This document shows positions 1 to 7,704 of a stretch of 54,739 nucleotides of DNA, in pieces. Numbering within the stretch: the first letter of the stretch is position 1; each line of letters starts with the position of its first letter. A model generated the notes under the pieces. That model saw nothing but the letters and a program-made list of their open reading frames with translations, made no database searches and had not been told where the DNA came from. The position numbers were made by a program, and so were the translations under genes. This DNA is from Firmicutes bacterium ADurb.Bin182 (lineage in GTDB: Bacteria > Bacillota > Clostridia > Christensenellales > CAG-138): contig MWCU01000078.1 of assembly GCA_002070205.1 (NCBI GenBank), positions 1-54,739 of the forward strand. The letters run 5' to 3'.

Positions 1-72
1 ATCAGAATCAGCCAAAAACTTAGTCCCAGAACGCCGAAAAGCCCGATAAAATCGGACTTTTCGGACAAATTG

Positions 73-149
73 TGGCGCGCCCGGCGGGATTCGAACCCAC
101 GACCCTCAGAGTCGGAGTCTGATACTCTATCCAACTGAGCTACGAGCGC
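73..149 (-). tRNA. tRNA-Arg (anticodon CCG)
   Basis: Read on the minus strand this folds as a full cloverleaf. The acceptor arm is GCGCTCG/CGGGCGC with one T-G pair, the D arm contains AGTTGGATAGA, and the anticodon stem TCAGA/TCTGA encloses loop CTCCGAC. The T arm contains TTCGAAT, and a 3' CCA is encoded. The anticodon is CCG, which reads the arginine codon CGG. All stems pair well, so I expect a working tRNA. Confidence 0.96.
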
Positions 150-162
150 ATCCGAGGACATG

Positions 163-191
163 ATTATAACACAACCGGGTTTGAATGAAAA
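163..191 (-). promoter_or_regulatory. Extended -10 promoter of tRNA-Arg
   Basis: On the minus strand TGTTATAAT (171 to 163) is a perfect extended -10, 13 bases before the tRNA 5' end. A weak -35 (TTTTCA-like) lies 17 bases further upstream. The position fits transcription starting a few bases before the mature tRNA. Confidence 0.7.
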
Positions 192-307
192 GGGGCTGAT
201 CCGTTTGCGAAAATTCTTCCATAATATGTCTAAATGTATTAAAATGAAGTATCAGACACGTTCACCGGCTCATATCGAATACTTATCGACAAGAAAGGAG
301 AAACGGC

Positions 308-898
308 ATGATTACGGAACTTCAAAAGCTGCAGCGCGCGAAAACGTTCATGGACAAACTCGCGGAGGGACTGGACCCAGTGACCGGAGAAGAGCTTCCG
401 AACGATTCCGTCCTAAATAACGTGAAGCTGTCAAGGTGCTTTTCGTATGTGGCGGACGTGCTCCGCCGGGTTATAGAAAACGGAGGGTCTGTCGGCAGGA
501 AGGGCAGGCAGCTGTCCATCGATACGGAAAAAATAAAAGATTACGCCTTTTCCGATGTTCCGATAGGGATCATCGTGTTTTTAAAGGGTGTTTCTCAGGC
601 TGCGGGCTCGGCTGCCCAGATTCCCGCGACCTTGGTAACGGGCTGGCTGGAGGAGATCGGACTGCTGGAGAAAAGGCAGAAGGCGGACGGTAAGACGGCC
701 AGGGTACCCACAAGCAAGGGTTTGGATGCGGGCATACTTTTGGAAGAGCGCACAGGCCTTAACGGCGCCTATCAAGCTGTTCTCTACAGCCCAAAAGCGC
801 AGAAATTTATATTGGACAACCTCGGGAGCCTTGTCAATAAATGGAATGAAGAGCATGCGGAGCCGCTTGCCGATACGAAAAGCAGAGCGGAATCGTAA
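308..898 (+). CDS. Conserved-looking protein of unknown function, 196 aa
   Basis: I do not recognise the function. A good ribosome binding site (AAGGAG) lies 6 to 7 bases before the ATG, and the frame is open for 196 codons. The N-terminal part is predicted helical and carries GLDPVTGEELPNDSVLNN, followed by a helical stretch ending VIENGG. This looks like a small domain I associate with uncharacterised clostridial proteins, but I cannot name it. The C-terminal half (from about residue 100: LVTGWLEEIGLLEKR, then VPTSKGLDAGI) could be a winged-helix-like fold. There is no signal peptide or membrane segment. It stands alone between the tRNA and a leftward operon and is followed by a weak terminator-like hairpin. 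Confidence 0.7.
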   Translation: MITELQKLQRAKTFMDKLAEGLDPVTGEELPNDSVLNNVKLSRCFSYVADVLRRVIENGGSVGRKGRQLSIDTEKIKDYAFSDVPIGIIVFLKGVSQAAGSAAQIPATLVTGWLEEIGLLEKRQKADGKTARVPTSKGLDAGILLEERTGLNGAYQAVLYSPKAQKFILDNLGSLVNKWNEEHAEPLADTKSRAES

Positions 899-901
899 AT
901 C

Positions 902-931
902 TTTACCTTATCGGTGGCCGGTAAACTTTTT
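902..931 (+). terminator. Weak terminator candidate after the 196-aa gene
   Basis: TTTACC (902-907) can pair with GGTAAA (920-925), and CTTTTT follows. The stem is only 6 bp with a 12-base loop. The remainder up to 1083 shows nothing else. Confidence 0.35.
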
Positions 932-1083
932 CACGACTGTTTTGCAGTCCTTTGACGAGTTTTCCAAGTAGTTGGGTTTTAAATTTGTGCCCGCCTTTGC
1001 AATAACTCCGGTAGTCTTGGAGCTGCAATGAGAGTGGAACTATTGTTTATGTTTCTCGATTATAATTTTACGCGCGCTCGCCT

Positions 1084-2301
1084 TCAGTTTTCAAAGAGCG
1101 CTTTGTTTTTCTTAGTCCAGTAAGCTTTAAAAGCCGCCCTTGCGTTCTTTTGCGGAGGAAGCTTCTTCTCCCATGCTCCGTAAAATGCTTCTTCCTCTTT
1201 ACAAGCGCGATAGCTCAATGACCGCATCGCCGACGGGTCGCCCTTTGCGCTTTCACAGGCTTTGGTCCACCTGTTTTCAATCTCGTCGCGCTCTGAATAA
1301 AATTCTTTCGGAAGCTCTCTGAAAAGTACGTTTCTGTGGAAAGATTCCCGCTTAAGCCAATAGTTTTTCGCTTTCGGGTCGTTTGCGTTAAATACGGGAG
1401 GAACAGGCTCGCTGCCAAACAGATACGGCTTGAAAAGCGATATGCACGGAGTCGAGCAGCCGGTAGCCCAAACGACGGGCAAATCGGCATTCAGATCGAC
1501 TATCATGCTTTGCGTCGTATGGTCGCCTATAAGTCCGCCCGCGTGCATACAGGGGCTTTTAATGGTCGGCTTAATTAAAGGGTTTAAGCAATCGTCCGCA
1601 TGGGCACGGAGTATCCGCATAAGCGATTCTGCGCTATGCCGCCCGGATGAGAGTTTTTGAACGATGCTCCGCCTGGACTTTGAGCCCGAAAAGTGGGTAA
1701 AAAGCGGATCTGTATGGACTTTTATAAAATCGCAGGCTTCGTCACTGTAAGCCGTACCGTCCTTGCCGATGCAAAGCCGGTTGGATATGCAGTCCGTTTC
1801 ACTGCGCCTGTAGACCCAGCTTTTATCATGCGTTTCCAAAACAAACAACTCGCTTTTATCCATAATTAAAAAGGAATTGTCGTAATAGAAGTCATGGTCG
1901 AAGCCGCAGTTGCCGCCCTGGCCGTACCGGTCCAAAAGCGAGATTATCACCTCGAGCGCACTCTTAGCGCTTTCGGCGCGCTCAAGCGCAAGCCTGACAA
2001 GATCCATACCCGTCAGCCCTGTTTTGCCGTAACTGCCTTTGGTGAAAACCGCTTCGTTGCCTATGGCGACCGAGCAGTCGTTTACGCCCATCTCAACGCC
2101 CCACATCCAGGCGGGGCGGGAAATCAGTACCGAATGGGTTTCTTTTGCTTGCTCGATCTCGATATATGTGGTTTTGAGCGTGGTTTCACTGCAAAGCTTC
2201 GCCCCGATCAGTTCGACGAGTTGAGGTTCGTTCGGGCTCCTGTCGCTGTTTTTGGCAAAGTACACTCCGCCGGAGCTAACGGTACCCAACGTGTCACACA
2301 T
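1084..2301 (-). CDS. C69-family peptidase / secernin-like Ntn-hydrolase
   Basis: The predicted product (405 aa) is a cytoplasmic Ntn-hydrolase of the dipeptidase C69/secernin group. I chose the ATG at 2301 because it follows GGAGGTATATTT and gives MCDTLGTV at the N terminus. In this family Cys2 becomes the N-terminal nucleophile after Met removal. A longer reading from 2424 would bury that cysteine and lacks family resemblance. Further family-like features are FAKNSDRSPNEPQ (about residues 14-26), the WGVEMGVND segment, and a late HAGG..GDHTTQSM stretch. It is the last gene of a leftward run, 25 bases after the PfkB kinase. Substrates are probably dipeptides or an acylated amine. Its link to sugar catabolism is not obvious. 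Confidence 0.85.
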   Translation of the reverse strand: MCDTLGTVSSGGVYFAKNSDRSPNEPQLVELIGAKLCSETTLKTTYIEIEQAKETHSVLISRPAWMWGVEMGVNDCSVAIGNEAVFTKGSYGKTGLTGMDLVRLALERAESAKSALEVIISLLDRYGQGGNCGFDHDFYYDNSFLIMDKSELFVLETHDKSWVYRRSETDCISNRLCIGKDGTAYSDEACDFIKVHTDPLFTHFSGSKSRRSIVQKLSSGRHSAESLMRILRAHADDCLNPLIKPTIKSPCMHAGGLIGDHTTQSMIVDLNADLPVVWATGCSTPCISLFKPYLFGSEPVPPVFNANDPKAKNYWLKRESFHRNVLFRELPKEFYSERDEIENRWTKACESAKGDPSAMRSLSYRACKEEEAFYGAWEKKLPPQKNARAAFKAYWTKKNKALFEN

Positions 2302-2326
2302 AAATATACCTCCGTTTGCTCTAATC

Positions 2327-3283
2327 TTAGTGCTTTTGCAGAAGCTCTGCCGCTTCGGAGTATGTCGGCATCGACGGCATCCCGCCTTTTCTTGTGCAGC
2401 ACAATGCGGCGGCGGCACTCGCAATATTCAGGCAGCGTCTCAGCGCCGATTCCTCGATATTGTCAAGGTCCGGTATTTCTTTAAGTATAAGCGTCAGCGC
2501 GGTTCCAAAATAACAGTCGCCCGCTCCTGTTGCGTCTACCGCCCTGACAGGGACCGCGTCGATGCTTCCTGAGCCGTTTTTATGGTAATATTCGCTTCCG
2601 GACTCTCCCTTGCTCACGATGACGAGCCGCGCGCCGTTATTAAGCAGCTTCCTTGCGGATGTTTCTGTATCGGGTTCGTCCGTTATATACGCTAGTTCTT
2701 CTTCGCCGGCTTTTATGATGTCCGCGAGCGAAAGTCCCTCCGCCATGCGCGCTTTGCATGTCTTTTCATCCGTCCACAAAAGCGGGCGCCAGTTGGGGTC
2801 GTACGATACAGGCACGCCAAATTCCTTCGCCTTTTTAACGGCGCTCCTTATTACGTCCGCGCTTGTATCATTCGTCATGTTAAGCGAGGAGATATGGAGC
2901 AGCCTTGCGTTCGCGATTAGCGAAAAGTCAACGTCTTCCTTGCGCAGCATAGCGTCTGCGCCCGTTCTTCTATAAAACGTGAAGTCGCGCTCTCCGTTCT
3001 CGAACAGGTGGACGAAAGCAAGCGTAGTCTGATATTCGCCGGAGAACACTATACGGGAGGAGTCGACGCCTCCTGTCGTAACGGCGTCCTTTAGCATGTG
3101 CCCGAAGCTGTCGTTGCCGACTTTGCTGATAAATAATACGTTCGCGCCGAATTTTGCGGCCGCTGCGGCAAGGTTTGCGACTCCTCCGCCCGGGTTGCAT
3201 TCATATAACAGGTTGTTTCTCTTGCTTTTGCCCGCGGGCGTAAAATCCATCAGCAGTTCGCCTATCGCTATAATATCGTACAT
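2327..3283 (-). CDS. PfkB-family carbohydrate kinase (fructokinase/ribokinase type)
   Basis: A 318-residue cytoplasmic sugar kinase that transfers phosphate from ATP to a sugar hydroxyl. The start at 3283 follows CCGGAGGTAAAA and gives MYDIIAIGELLMDF, the usual start of fructokinase-like PfkB proteins. Residues 32-39 (GGGVANLA) are the first PfkB signature. DATGAGD at 250-256 is the second, with Asp256 as the expected catalytic base and the Gly-rich turn as anion hole. The substrate cannot be read from the sequence; fructose, 2-keto-3-deoxygluconate or another ketose are all possible. It lies 22 bases downstream of the AEC permease, in the same leftward run as rhamnulokinase and two dehydrogenases, which suggests a role with a transported sugar or sugar acid. 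Confidence 0.92.
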   Translation of the reverse strand: MYDIIAIGELLMDFTPAGKSKRNNLLYECNPGGGVANLAAAAAKFGANVLFISKVGNDSFGHMLKDAVTTGGVDSSRIVFSGEYQTTLAFVHLFENGERDFTFYRRTGADAMLRKEDVDFSLIANARLLHISSLNMTNDTSADVIRSAVKKAKEFGVPVSYDPNWRPLLWTDEKTCKARMAEGLSLADIIKAGEEELAYITDEPDTETSARKLLNNGARLVIVSKGESGSEYYHKNGSGSIDAVPVRAVDATGAGDCYFGTALTLILKEIPDLDNIEESALRRCLNIASAAAALCCTRKGGMPSMPTYSEAAELLQKH

Positions 3284-3305
3284 TTTTACCTCCGGATAAA
3301 AGGCT

Positions 3306-4235
3306 TTATTGAATAACCGCGGCGATAGCCGCGAACAGGCCGACCGATATGAGCGTGTACAGAGACAGGCAGGTCGAAACATAACCCGCCTCGCTTTCGC
3401 TTTCAACGAAAACCGGAAGAACGAACGGCGCGGGCAGAGCGAACATCAGGATAACAGCCCATTTAAGCTCGCTGCCGACAAATATCAATGCGTCAAGAAG
3501 CATAAGCGTCAAAAAGCACAACGCAGCCATCACGCCGATTCGCGCGAGCGCCGCGAAAAAAGCATCTTTCATGCTGCTTTTTGAAAACTTGACGTCATAT
3601 CCCACGGCGAACAGTATGGCGCATGCGGTGGGCTTTCCTATGAATTCGATAAGTGCTTCGATAACGCCGCCTGCCTCCGTATTTGAAAGCGCTGAACCGA
3701 GGCCCGTCAGTCCGAATATGACCCCCAGCGCGATCGCAATGAATACAGGCGTTGTGATCATCGTCCGCACCGCTTCGCGAATCCCCTGATCTTTTTTCAT
3801 GTTCAGAAGCGTTTGGTAGACAGTGAACACGAACAATACCTGTCCGAGATCCGCGATTGCCATATTGGAGAGGTTTTCCTCCCCGAACAGCATTATGTAC
3901 AGAGCATAGCCCATCATGCCCATCTCAAAGCCGGTGGTGAGGAAGGGGAGCAGCGGACGATTCTTTATAAATACCCTCTGAATGAGGCGTCCCGTGAGAT
4001 ATCCCGCGCAGCACGCTAAAAATATTATTAAAAAACATATAAGGGTCGAGTAATCGTATGCTGCTTTATAAAACGCGCCGAAAATCAAAGCGGGCAATGT
4101 AAATCTTATCACGAACGTTTTTATGCCCGTGACCCCTTCGCTCGTAAGCGCATTCCTCTTGCGTGCGGCTAATCCGAGAAGGATTGCCGTCAATACGGGA
4201 AGGACGATCTTTATGACCGTAAGCGTTTTATTCAT
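3306..4235 (-). CDS. AEC-family permease (auxin efflux carrier type)
   Basis: A 309-residue integral membrane protein with about ten hydrophobic segments along its whole length and short polar loops, the architecture of AEC transporters. Family-like features are the N-terminal LPVLTAILLGLAARKR, TLPALIFGAF near residue 50, and a central charged loop around residues 145-155 between two five-helix halves. In bacteria these proteins usually move small organic acids such as malate or malonate, but several sit in sugar operons with unknown cargo. The start follows AGAAGGG. It is 82 bases after the SorE-like dehydrogenase, a gap that holds a 12-bp palindrome (4295-4306). Substrate unknown. Confidence 0.88.
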   Translation of the reverse strand: MNKTLTVIKIVLPVLTAILLGLAARKRNALTSEGVTGIKTFVIRFTLPALIFGAFYKAAYDYSTLICFLIIFLACCAGYLTGRLIQRVFIKNRPLLPFLTTGFEMGMMGYALYIMLFGEENLSNMAIADLGQVLFVFTVYQTLLNMKKDQGIREAVRTMITTPVFIAIALGVIFGLTGLGSALSNTEAGGVIEALIEFIGKPTACAILFAVGYDVKFSKSSMKDAFFAALARIGVMAALCFLTLMLLDALIFVGSELKWAVILMFALPAPFVLPVFVESESEAGYVSTCLSLYTLISVGLFAAIAAVIQ

Positions 4236-4317
4236 TCGCGTGTCCCTTCTGAAGCGTTTTTATCCGGTCTTTTCAATAGCATGATTACAGGACAGCCACC
4301 GGTGGCGGACACAAGAT

Positions 4318-5583
4318 TCATGCGATGGGTTTCGCGTTTTTGAGAAGATATTTTTCCGCCTCCGCGCTCCATAGCCCGTTATTTGCGGCAACGAGTTCCG
4401 CAAGCCTTTTGAACAGCGGATCGCTTGCGCCCTTTTTCTCAAAATCGGCGATGGCTGTGAGGGGCATGCTGATCTGGTTATAAATGAGCTTTTTGCCGCC
4501 CGGTATATTGGGCAGATTCAGCGTAGCTTCAATGACGCTGTCAAGTCCGCCCACGTGGGTTATCATTGCCGACGGGTCGATTTTCTTTGCATTCATAAGT
4601 TCTATAGCCTCCCGCATGTCGCTCGTGTTGCCGCCCGAAGTGCCAACGACGTGCGTTGAAGCATAATGTACGTTATAGAAGTTGAAAAGCGCGGAAAACC
4701 CGGGATCGGTAGGCCCCGCAAAGAAGTTCAGGCAGCCGTCGCTTCCGAGTATCGCGTCCGCCTGCTCCACGACCGGCCTTACCGGGGCGAACACGAACAC
4801 ATCGTCATAGCCTTCGCCTTCGGTAAACTCCATGAGCGCCGCCGCCGGATTATCGGTTCCTGCGGTATTGACGTATATGAGCCGGACGCCGAGCGTTTCC
4901 GCGTGCGCAGGCGTATAAAGCCTTTTTGCGCGCTCGAGCCTCGAAGGATCGATATCGGTTACGACCAGCAGGGAAGGCTTCAGGTCCCCGTGCAGCGCAT
5001 AATCTATTGCTCCGAGTCCCATCGGTCCGACGGCGGCCAAAAGCGCCGTTTTCCCTCCGTCCTTAATTCCCATTTTGTGCTCATAGCTGCCCGCTTGGGT
5101 ATGATACATCGCGTGGAAGCTGCCGATTATGCAGCTCATGGGTTCTGCGAGCGACCCGTAATAGTAAACGTCCGAATTGTATTTAAGCAGGCAGTCCATC
5201 AAAAGGGTTTCACGCGGTATATTCACCACCGTCGCGTCCCCGCCGCATTCTTTATAGGAATAGCCCGGCGCCGAAAGCGAGCCTTGGTAATAATGCGCCG
5301 GCTGTATGGCAAAGCCGTCTCCCGGTTTGAATTTGTCCTTCCATTTTTCGCCGACCTCTATTATTTCGCCGCAAAACTCATGACCTATTATCACGGGATT
5401 TTCTGCTACGTCACTCGGCACCCTTTTATGCTTCCCGCCCTGTGAGGCGGCTTTATATGAACTCATGCAGAGGCTGTCGGATATGACCTTTGCTCGTATC
5501 CCGTCCTGTCCTATGGGGGAAAGCTCAAATTCCTCCAGCCTTAAGTCGCGTTCACCGTATAATCTCACTGCCTTGGTTTTCAT
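4318..5583 (-). CDS. Zinc-type alcohol dehydrogenase, L-sorbose-1-phosphate reductase (SorE)-like
   Basis: A 421-residue medium-chain dehydrogenase. The N-terminal catalytic domain has DSLCMSS with Cys39 in the zinc-ligand position, GHEFCGE (His68, Glu69), then a Rossmann domain with VGPMGLG near residue 190 and an Asp-ending strand (VVTDID) that favours NAD(H). The opening MKTKAVRLYGERDLRLE and the lack of the usual CGTD after the zinc cysteine resemble SorE, which reduces L-sorbose 1-phosphate to glucitol 6-phosphate. The ATG overlaps the stop of the PHP gene (ATGA, 5580-5583), implying translational coupling. With the SDR two genes upstream it could form a ketose/polyol-phosphate redox pair. 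The precise substrate is inferred only from family resemblance. Confidence 0.85.
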   Translation of the reverse strand: MKTKAVRLYGERDLRLEEFELSPIGQDGIRAKVISDSLCMSSYKAASQGGKHKRVPSDVAENPVIIGHEFCGEIIEVGEKWKDKFKPGDGFAIQPAHYYQGSLSAPGYSYKECGGDATVVNIPRETLLMDCLLKYNSDVYYYGSLAEPMSCIIGSFHAMYHTQAGSYEHKMGIKDGGKTALLAAVGPMGLGAIDYALHGDLKPSLLVVTDIDPSRLERAKRLYTPAHAETLGVRLIYVNTAGTDNPAAALMEFTEGEGYDDVFVFAPVRPVVEQADAILGSDGCLNFFAGPTDPGFSALFNFYNVHYASTHVVGTSGGNTSDMREAIELMNAKKIDPSAMITHVGGLDSVIEATLNLPNIPGGKKLIYNQISMPLTAIADFEKKGASDPLFKRLAELVAANNGLWSAEAEKYLLKNAKPIA

Positions 5584-6776
5584 TGATTTGCTCCTTTTGG
5601 GTAGTTGATTTTCTTTTTGCCGTTCTCGTGCGCGATAAGCGCTTTAGTGCTGCCAATAAGGTTTGAAAACAGCGGGTCTTCCATAGCGCGGACTACAAAG
5701 CTCTGGCGCGGGGAATTTATATCCTCTCCGCTGACCTGAAACATTCCGAACTTTTCGCAAAGGGCCCTGACGCGCGTCAGCTGAAATGGCGTATTTCTCG
5801 TCGGCATATATGTTACCGCTCTGATGCCGTTTTCCCGCAGCGTCTGGAACAGCTCGGGAAGATAATCGTCCTCGAACTTCTGCGCCTTTTTATCCCCCGT
5901 AACGCTTTCATAAACGTCGCCCAAGTACGCGTAGCAAGCTATTGCACCGATTTTCCCGGCCAGCTCCGCAATGTCATTAAGGGTCATGCACTCGTCCGAT
6001 GCGGGAATGAATACTTTCGGGAGAAATGCGCTCTTCAGGATGCCCAAAAGATCGTACTCGTAAAAGCGATTCCCCGTATCCGTCAAAAGCTTTGTCTGTT
6101 TGGGCGTAAGCTCTATGCCGGTCTTTTTTAAAAATTCGATTGCGCCTTCTCCTCTGCCGTACGCTTTTATAATCGCTTTGCAAAGCGCGAACATCAGGTG
6201 TCTCTCCGTGATGCTTCCGCCTTCGTGCGCCATGGAAATCGGTACGACATCGTTATCGAAATCAAGCTTTATCGGGCTGCCCGAAAAAAGCGCGTTGATA
6301 TTTTCCGTCATTGAACGGTTTCTGGCATTCCGCTTTTCCCTGAGGGGAGCAAAATGCGATTGCAGCATATCTATTTTGTCGTGAGCTACGGCGTGTATAG
6401 TCATATAACTGACGCCTGTTTGGTCGGGATTATTCGTGCGTCTCTCTTCAAAAGGCGTCCCCTTCATTAAAACTCTGCATTCGATCCCGACGGTCGTCGG
6501 GATGCCCGCTATTTTTCCCGCTTCGATGAACTCAAATGCGCCCGCGATGCTGTCGTGATCGACTATTCCCGCTGTAGCGAGTCCTTCCGAGCGGGCTGCG
6601 AATACCGCTGCGGTCGGCGAATAGGGCGAGAAGGAGTAAAACGTGTGGATGTGGTTATTGATATATCTTTCATCAGCCGGAATAAAATCCGTCTCGCGCA
6701 TTATGTCTCTAAGCGCGGCGAGCCGGTTTTCCCTTCCGGGCCGGTTGAGCTTGTCGAGGATGCTTTGATCGAGCAT
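5580..6776 (-). CDS. PHP-domain phosphoesterase-like protein
   Basis: A 398-residue protein whose N-terminal third is a PHP metal-dependent phosphoesterase domain. It shows HIHTFYS (His42, His44), a second-strand VDHDS (Asp73, His74) and GIEC (Glu99), the usual metal ligands. The later HAVAH and a C-terminal TYMPTRNTP..GEDINSPRQ segment probably supply the remaining ligands. It is longer than histidinol-phosphatase-type PHP proteins because of a helical insertion around residues 140-250. The start follows GGAAGACAAT. Translation is coupled to the SorE-like dehydrogenase. I infer hydrolysis of a sugar phosphate or related ester in this pathway, but no PHP protein with this neighbourhood is characterised to my knowledge. 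Confidence 0.85.
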   Translation of the reverse strand: MLDQSILDKLNRPGRENRLAALRDIMRETDFIPADERYINNHIHTFYSFSPYSPTAAVFAARSEGLATAGIVDHDSIAGAFEFIEAGKIAGIPTTVGIECRVLMKGTPFEERRTNNPDQTGVSYMTIHAVAHDKIDMLQSHFAPLREKRNARNRSMTENINALFSGSPIKLDFDNDVVPISMAHEGGSITERHLMFALCKAIIKAYGRGEGAIEFLKKTGIELTPKQTKLLTDTGNRFYEYDLLGILKSAFLPKVFIPASDECMTLNDIAELAGKIGAIACYAYLGDVYESVTGDKKAQKFEDDYLPELFQTLRENGIRAVTYMPTRNTPFQLTRVRALCEKFGMFQVSGEDINSPRQSFVVRAMEDPLFSNLIGSTKALIAHENGKKKINYPKGANQ

Positions 6777-6825
6777 ATTGTCTTCCTTTTCGTTTATTCG
6801 TATGAATGGCGGAACGACGCCGTGA

Positions 6826-7701
6826 TTAATTCAGCATGCACTGACCGCCGGTTACGGGGATCGCCTGGCCGGTCTCGTATGTTTGTTCCACCGCGTAAAA
6901 TATCGCCTTGGCTACATCCTTCGGGAAGCAGCCGCGTTTCATGGGCACCTTGCTTTCGTAATATCTCTTTACGTCTTCCACGGTTTTTGCGCCGGGTACC
7001 TTTCCGGTTTTCAGGTATTGCACAAACAGTCCTTTTTCGGGGTCCATCCATAAAGGACCGTCTAAGAAATTTCCGGGACAGATCGCGTTTACTTTGATGT
7101 TGTACGGGCAAAGCTCCAAAGCGAAGCTTTGAGTAAGGCCTATGCCGCCGAATTTGCTTCCCGCGTACGCGAAATTCTTATTGCTTCCCTCAAGGCCGCT
7201 TTTTGAATTGATTTCAATTATGTCGCCCGTCCACGAGTTGTCCGCTTCAAATTGCGCCTTCATTACGGCGCTTGCGTATTTCACGCAGGTAAAATACGCC
7301 GTATAATTGACGCGGGTGACGAATTCAAAATCGGATTTTTCCGTTTCTTCAAGGCTGCCTGCCTTCAGTACGCCGGCGTTGCTGATGAAAAGGTCCAGTC
7401 CGCCGAAGCGCTCTACGGTTTTTTTGATCATGTTAGCAACGCTTTCTTCGTCCGTCACGTCCGCTTTTATATGAAAAGCCCTGTTACCGAGCGCATCTGA
7501 CGTCGTTTTTGCAAGGGCTTCGTTGATATCCGCAATGACTACGCTTGCGCCCTCGCGGTAAAGCTCTTCCGCTATGCCTTTCCCGAATCCCTGCGCGCTT
7601 CCGGTGACGATTGCTATCCTACCGGAGAGCCTGCCTTTTGCGGCTTCCCGTTTGTTCACGTTCGCCGCGGCAATTTGTTTCCATTTTGTCATGTTTTCCA
7701 T
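6826..7701 (-). CDS. Short-chain dehydrogenase/reductase, polyol-phosphate type
   Basis: A 291-residue classical SDR. TGSAQGFG at residues 33-40 is the cofactor loop, Asp58 at the end of the second strand suggests NAD preference, NAG is at 108-110, and the catalytic pair is Tyr179-x-x-x-Lys183. The N-terminal extension of about 25 residues and the late CPGNFLDGPLW segment are like sorbitol-6-phosphate dehydrogenases and the SDR half of fused rhamnulose-phosphate aldolase/dehydrogenases. It starts 3 bases after the rhamnulokinase stop, so it is almost certainly cotranscribed with it. Candidate roles are oxidation of L-lactaldehyde from rhamnose cleavage or of a polyol phosphate. The sequence alone does not decide between them. 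Confidence 0.9.
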   Translation of the reverse strand: MENMTKWKQIAAANVNKREAAKGRLSGRIAIVTGSAQGFGKGIAEELYREGASVVIADINEALAKTTSDALGNRAFHIKADVTDEESVANMIKKTVERFGGLDLFISNAGVLKAGSLEETEKSDFEFVTRVNYTAYFTCVKYASAVMKAQFEADNSWTGDIIEINSKSGLEGSNKNFAYAGSKFGGIGLTQSFALELCPYNIKVNAICPGNFLDGPLWMDPEKGLFVQYLKTGKVPGAKTVEDVKRYYESKVPMKRGCFPKDVAKAIFYAVEQTYETGQAIPVTGGQCMLN

Positions 7702-7704
7702 TAT

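Noticed and set aside
4295..4306. GCCACCGGTGGC palindrome between the SorE-like gene and the AEC gene
   Set aside because: It is too short for a terminator, has no T run and no second copy nearby. It could be an incidental hairpin in the operon mRNA.
4666..5445. 259-codon open frame on the plus strand inside the SorE-like gene
   Set aside because: It is the complement of a well-supported dehydrogenase gene, has no family resemblance or ribosome binding site, and is rich in Arg as expected for a shadow frame. Other long antisense frames (for example over rhaA, E1 and ntpA) were dropped for the same reason.
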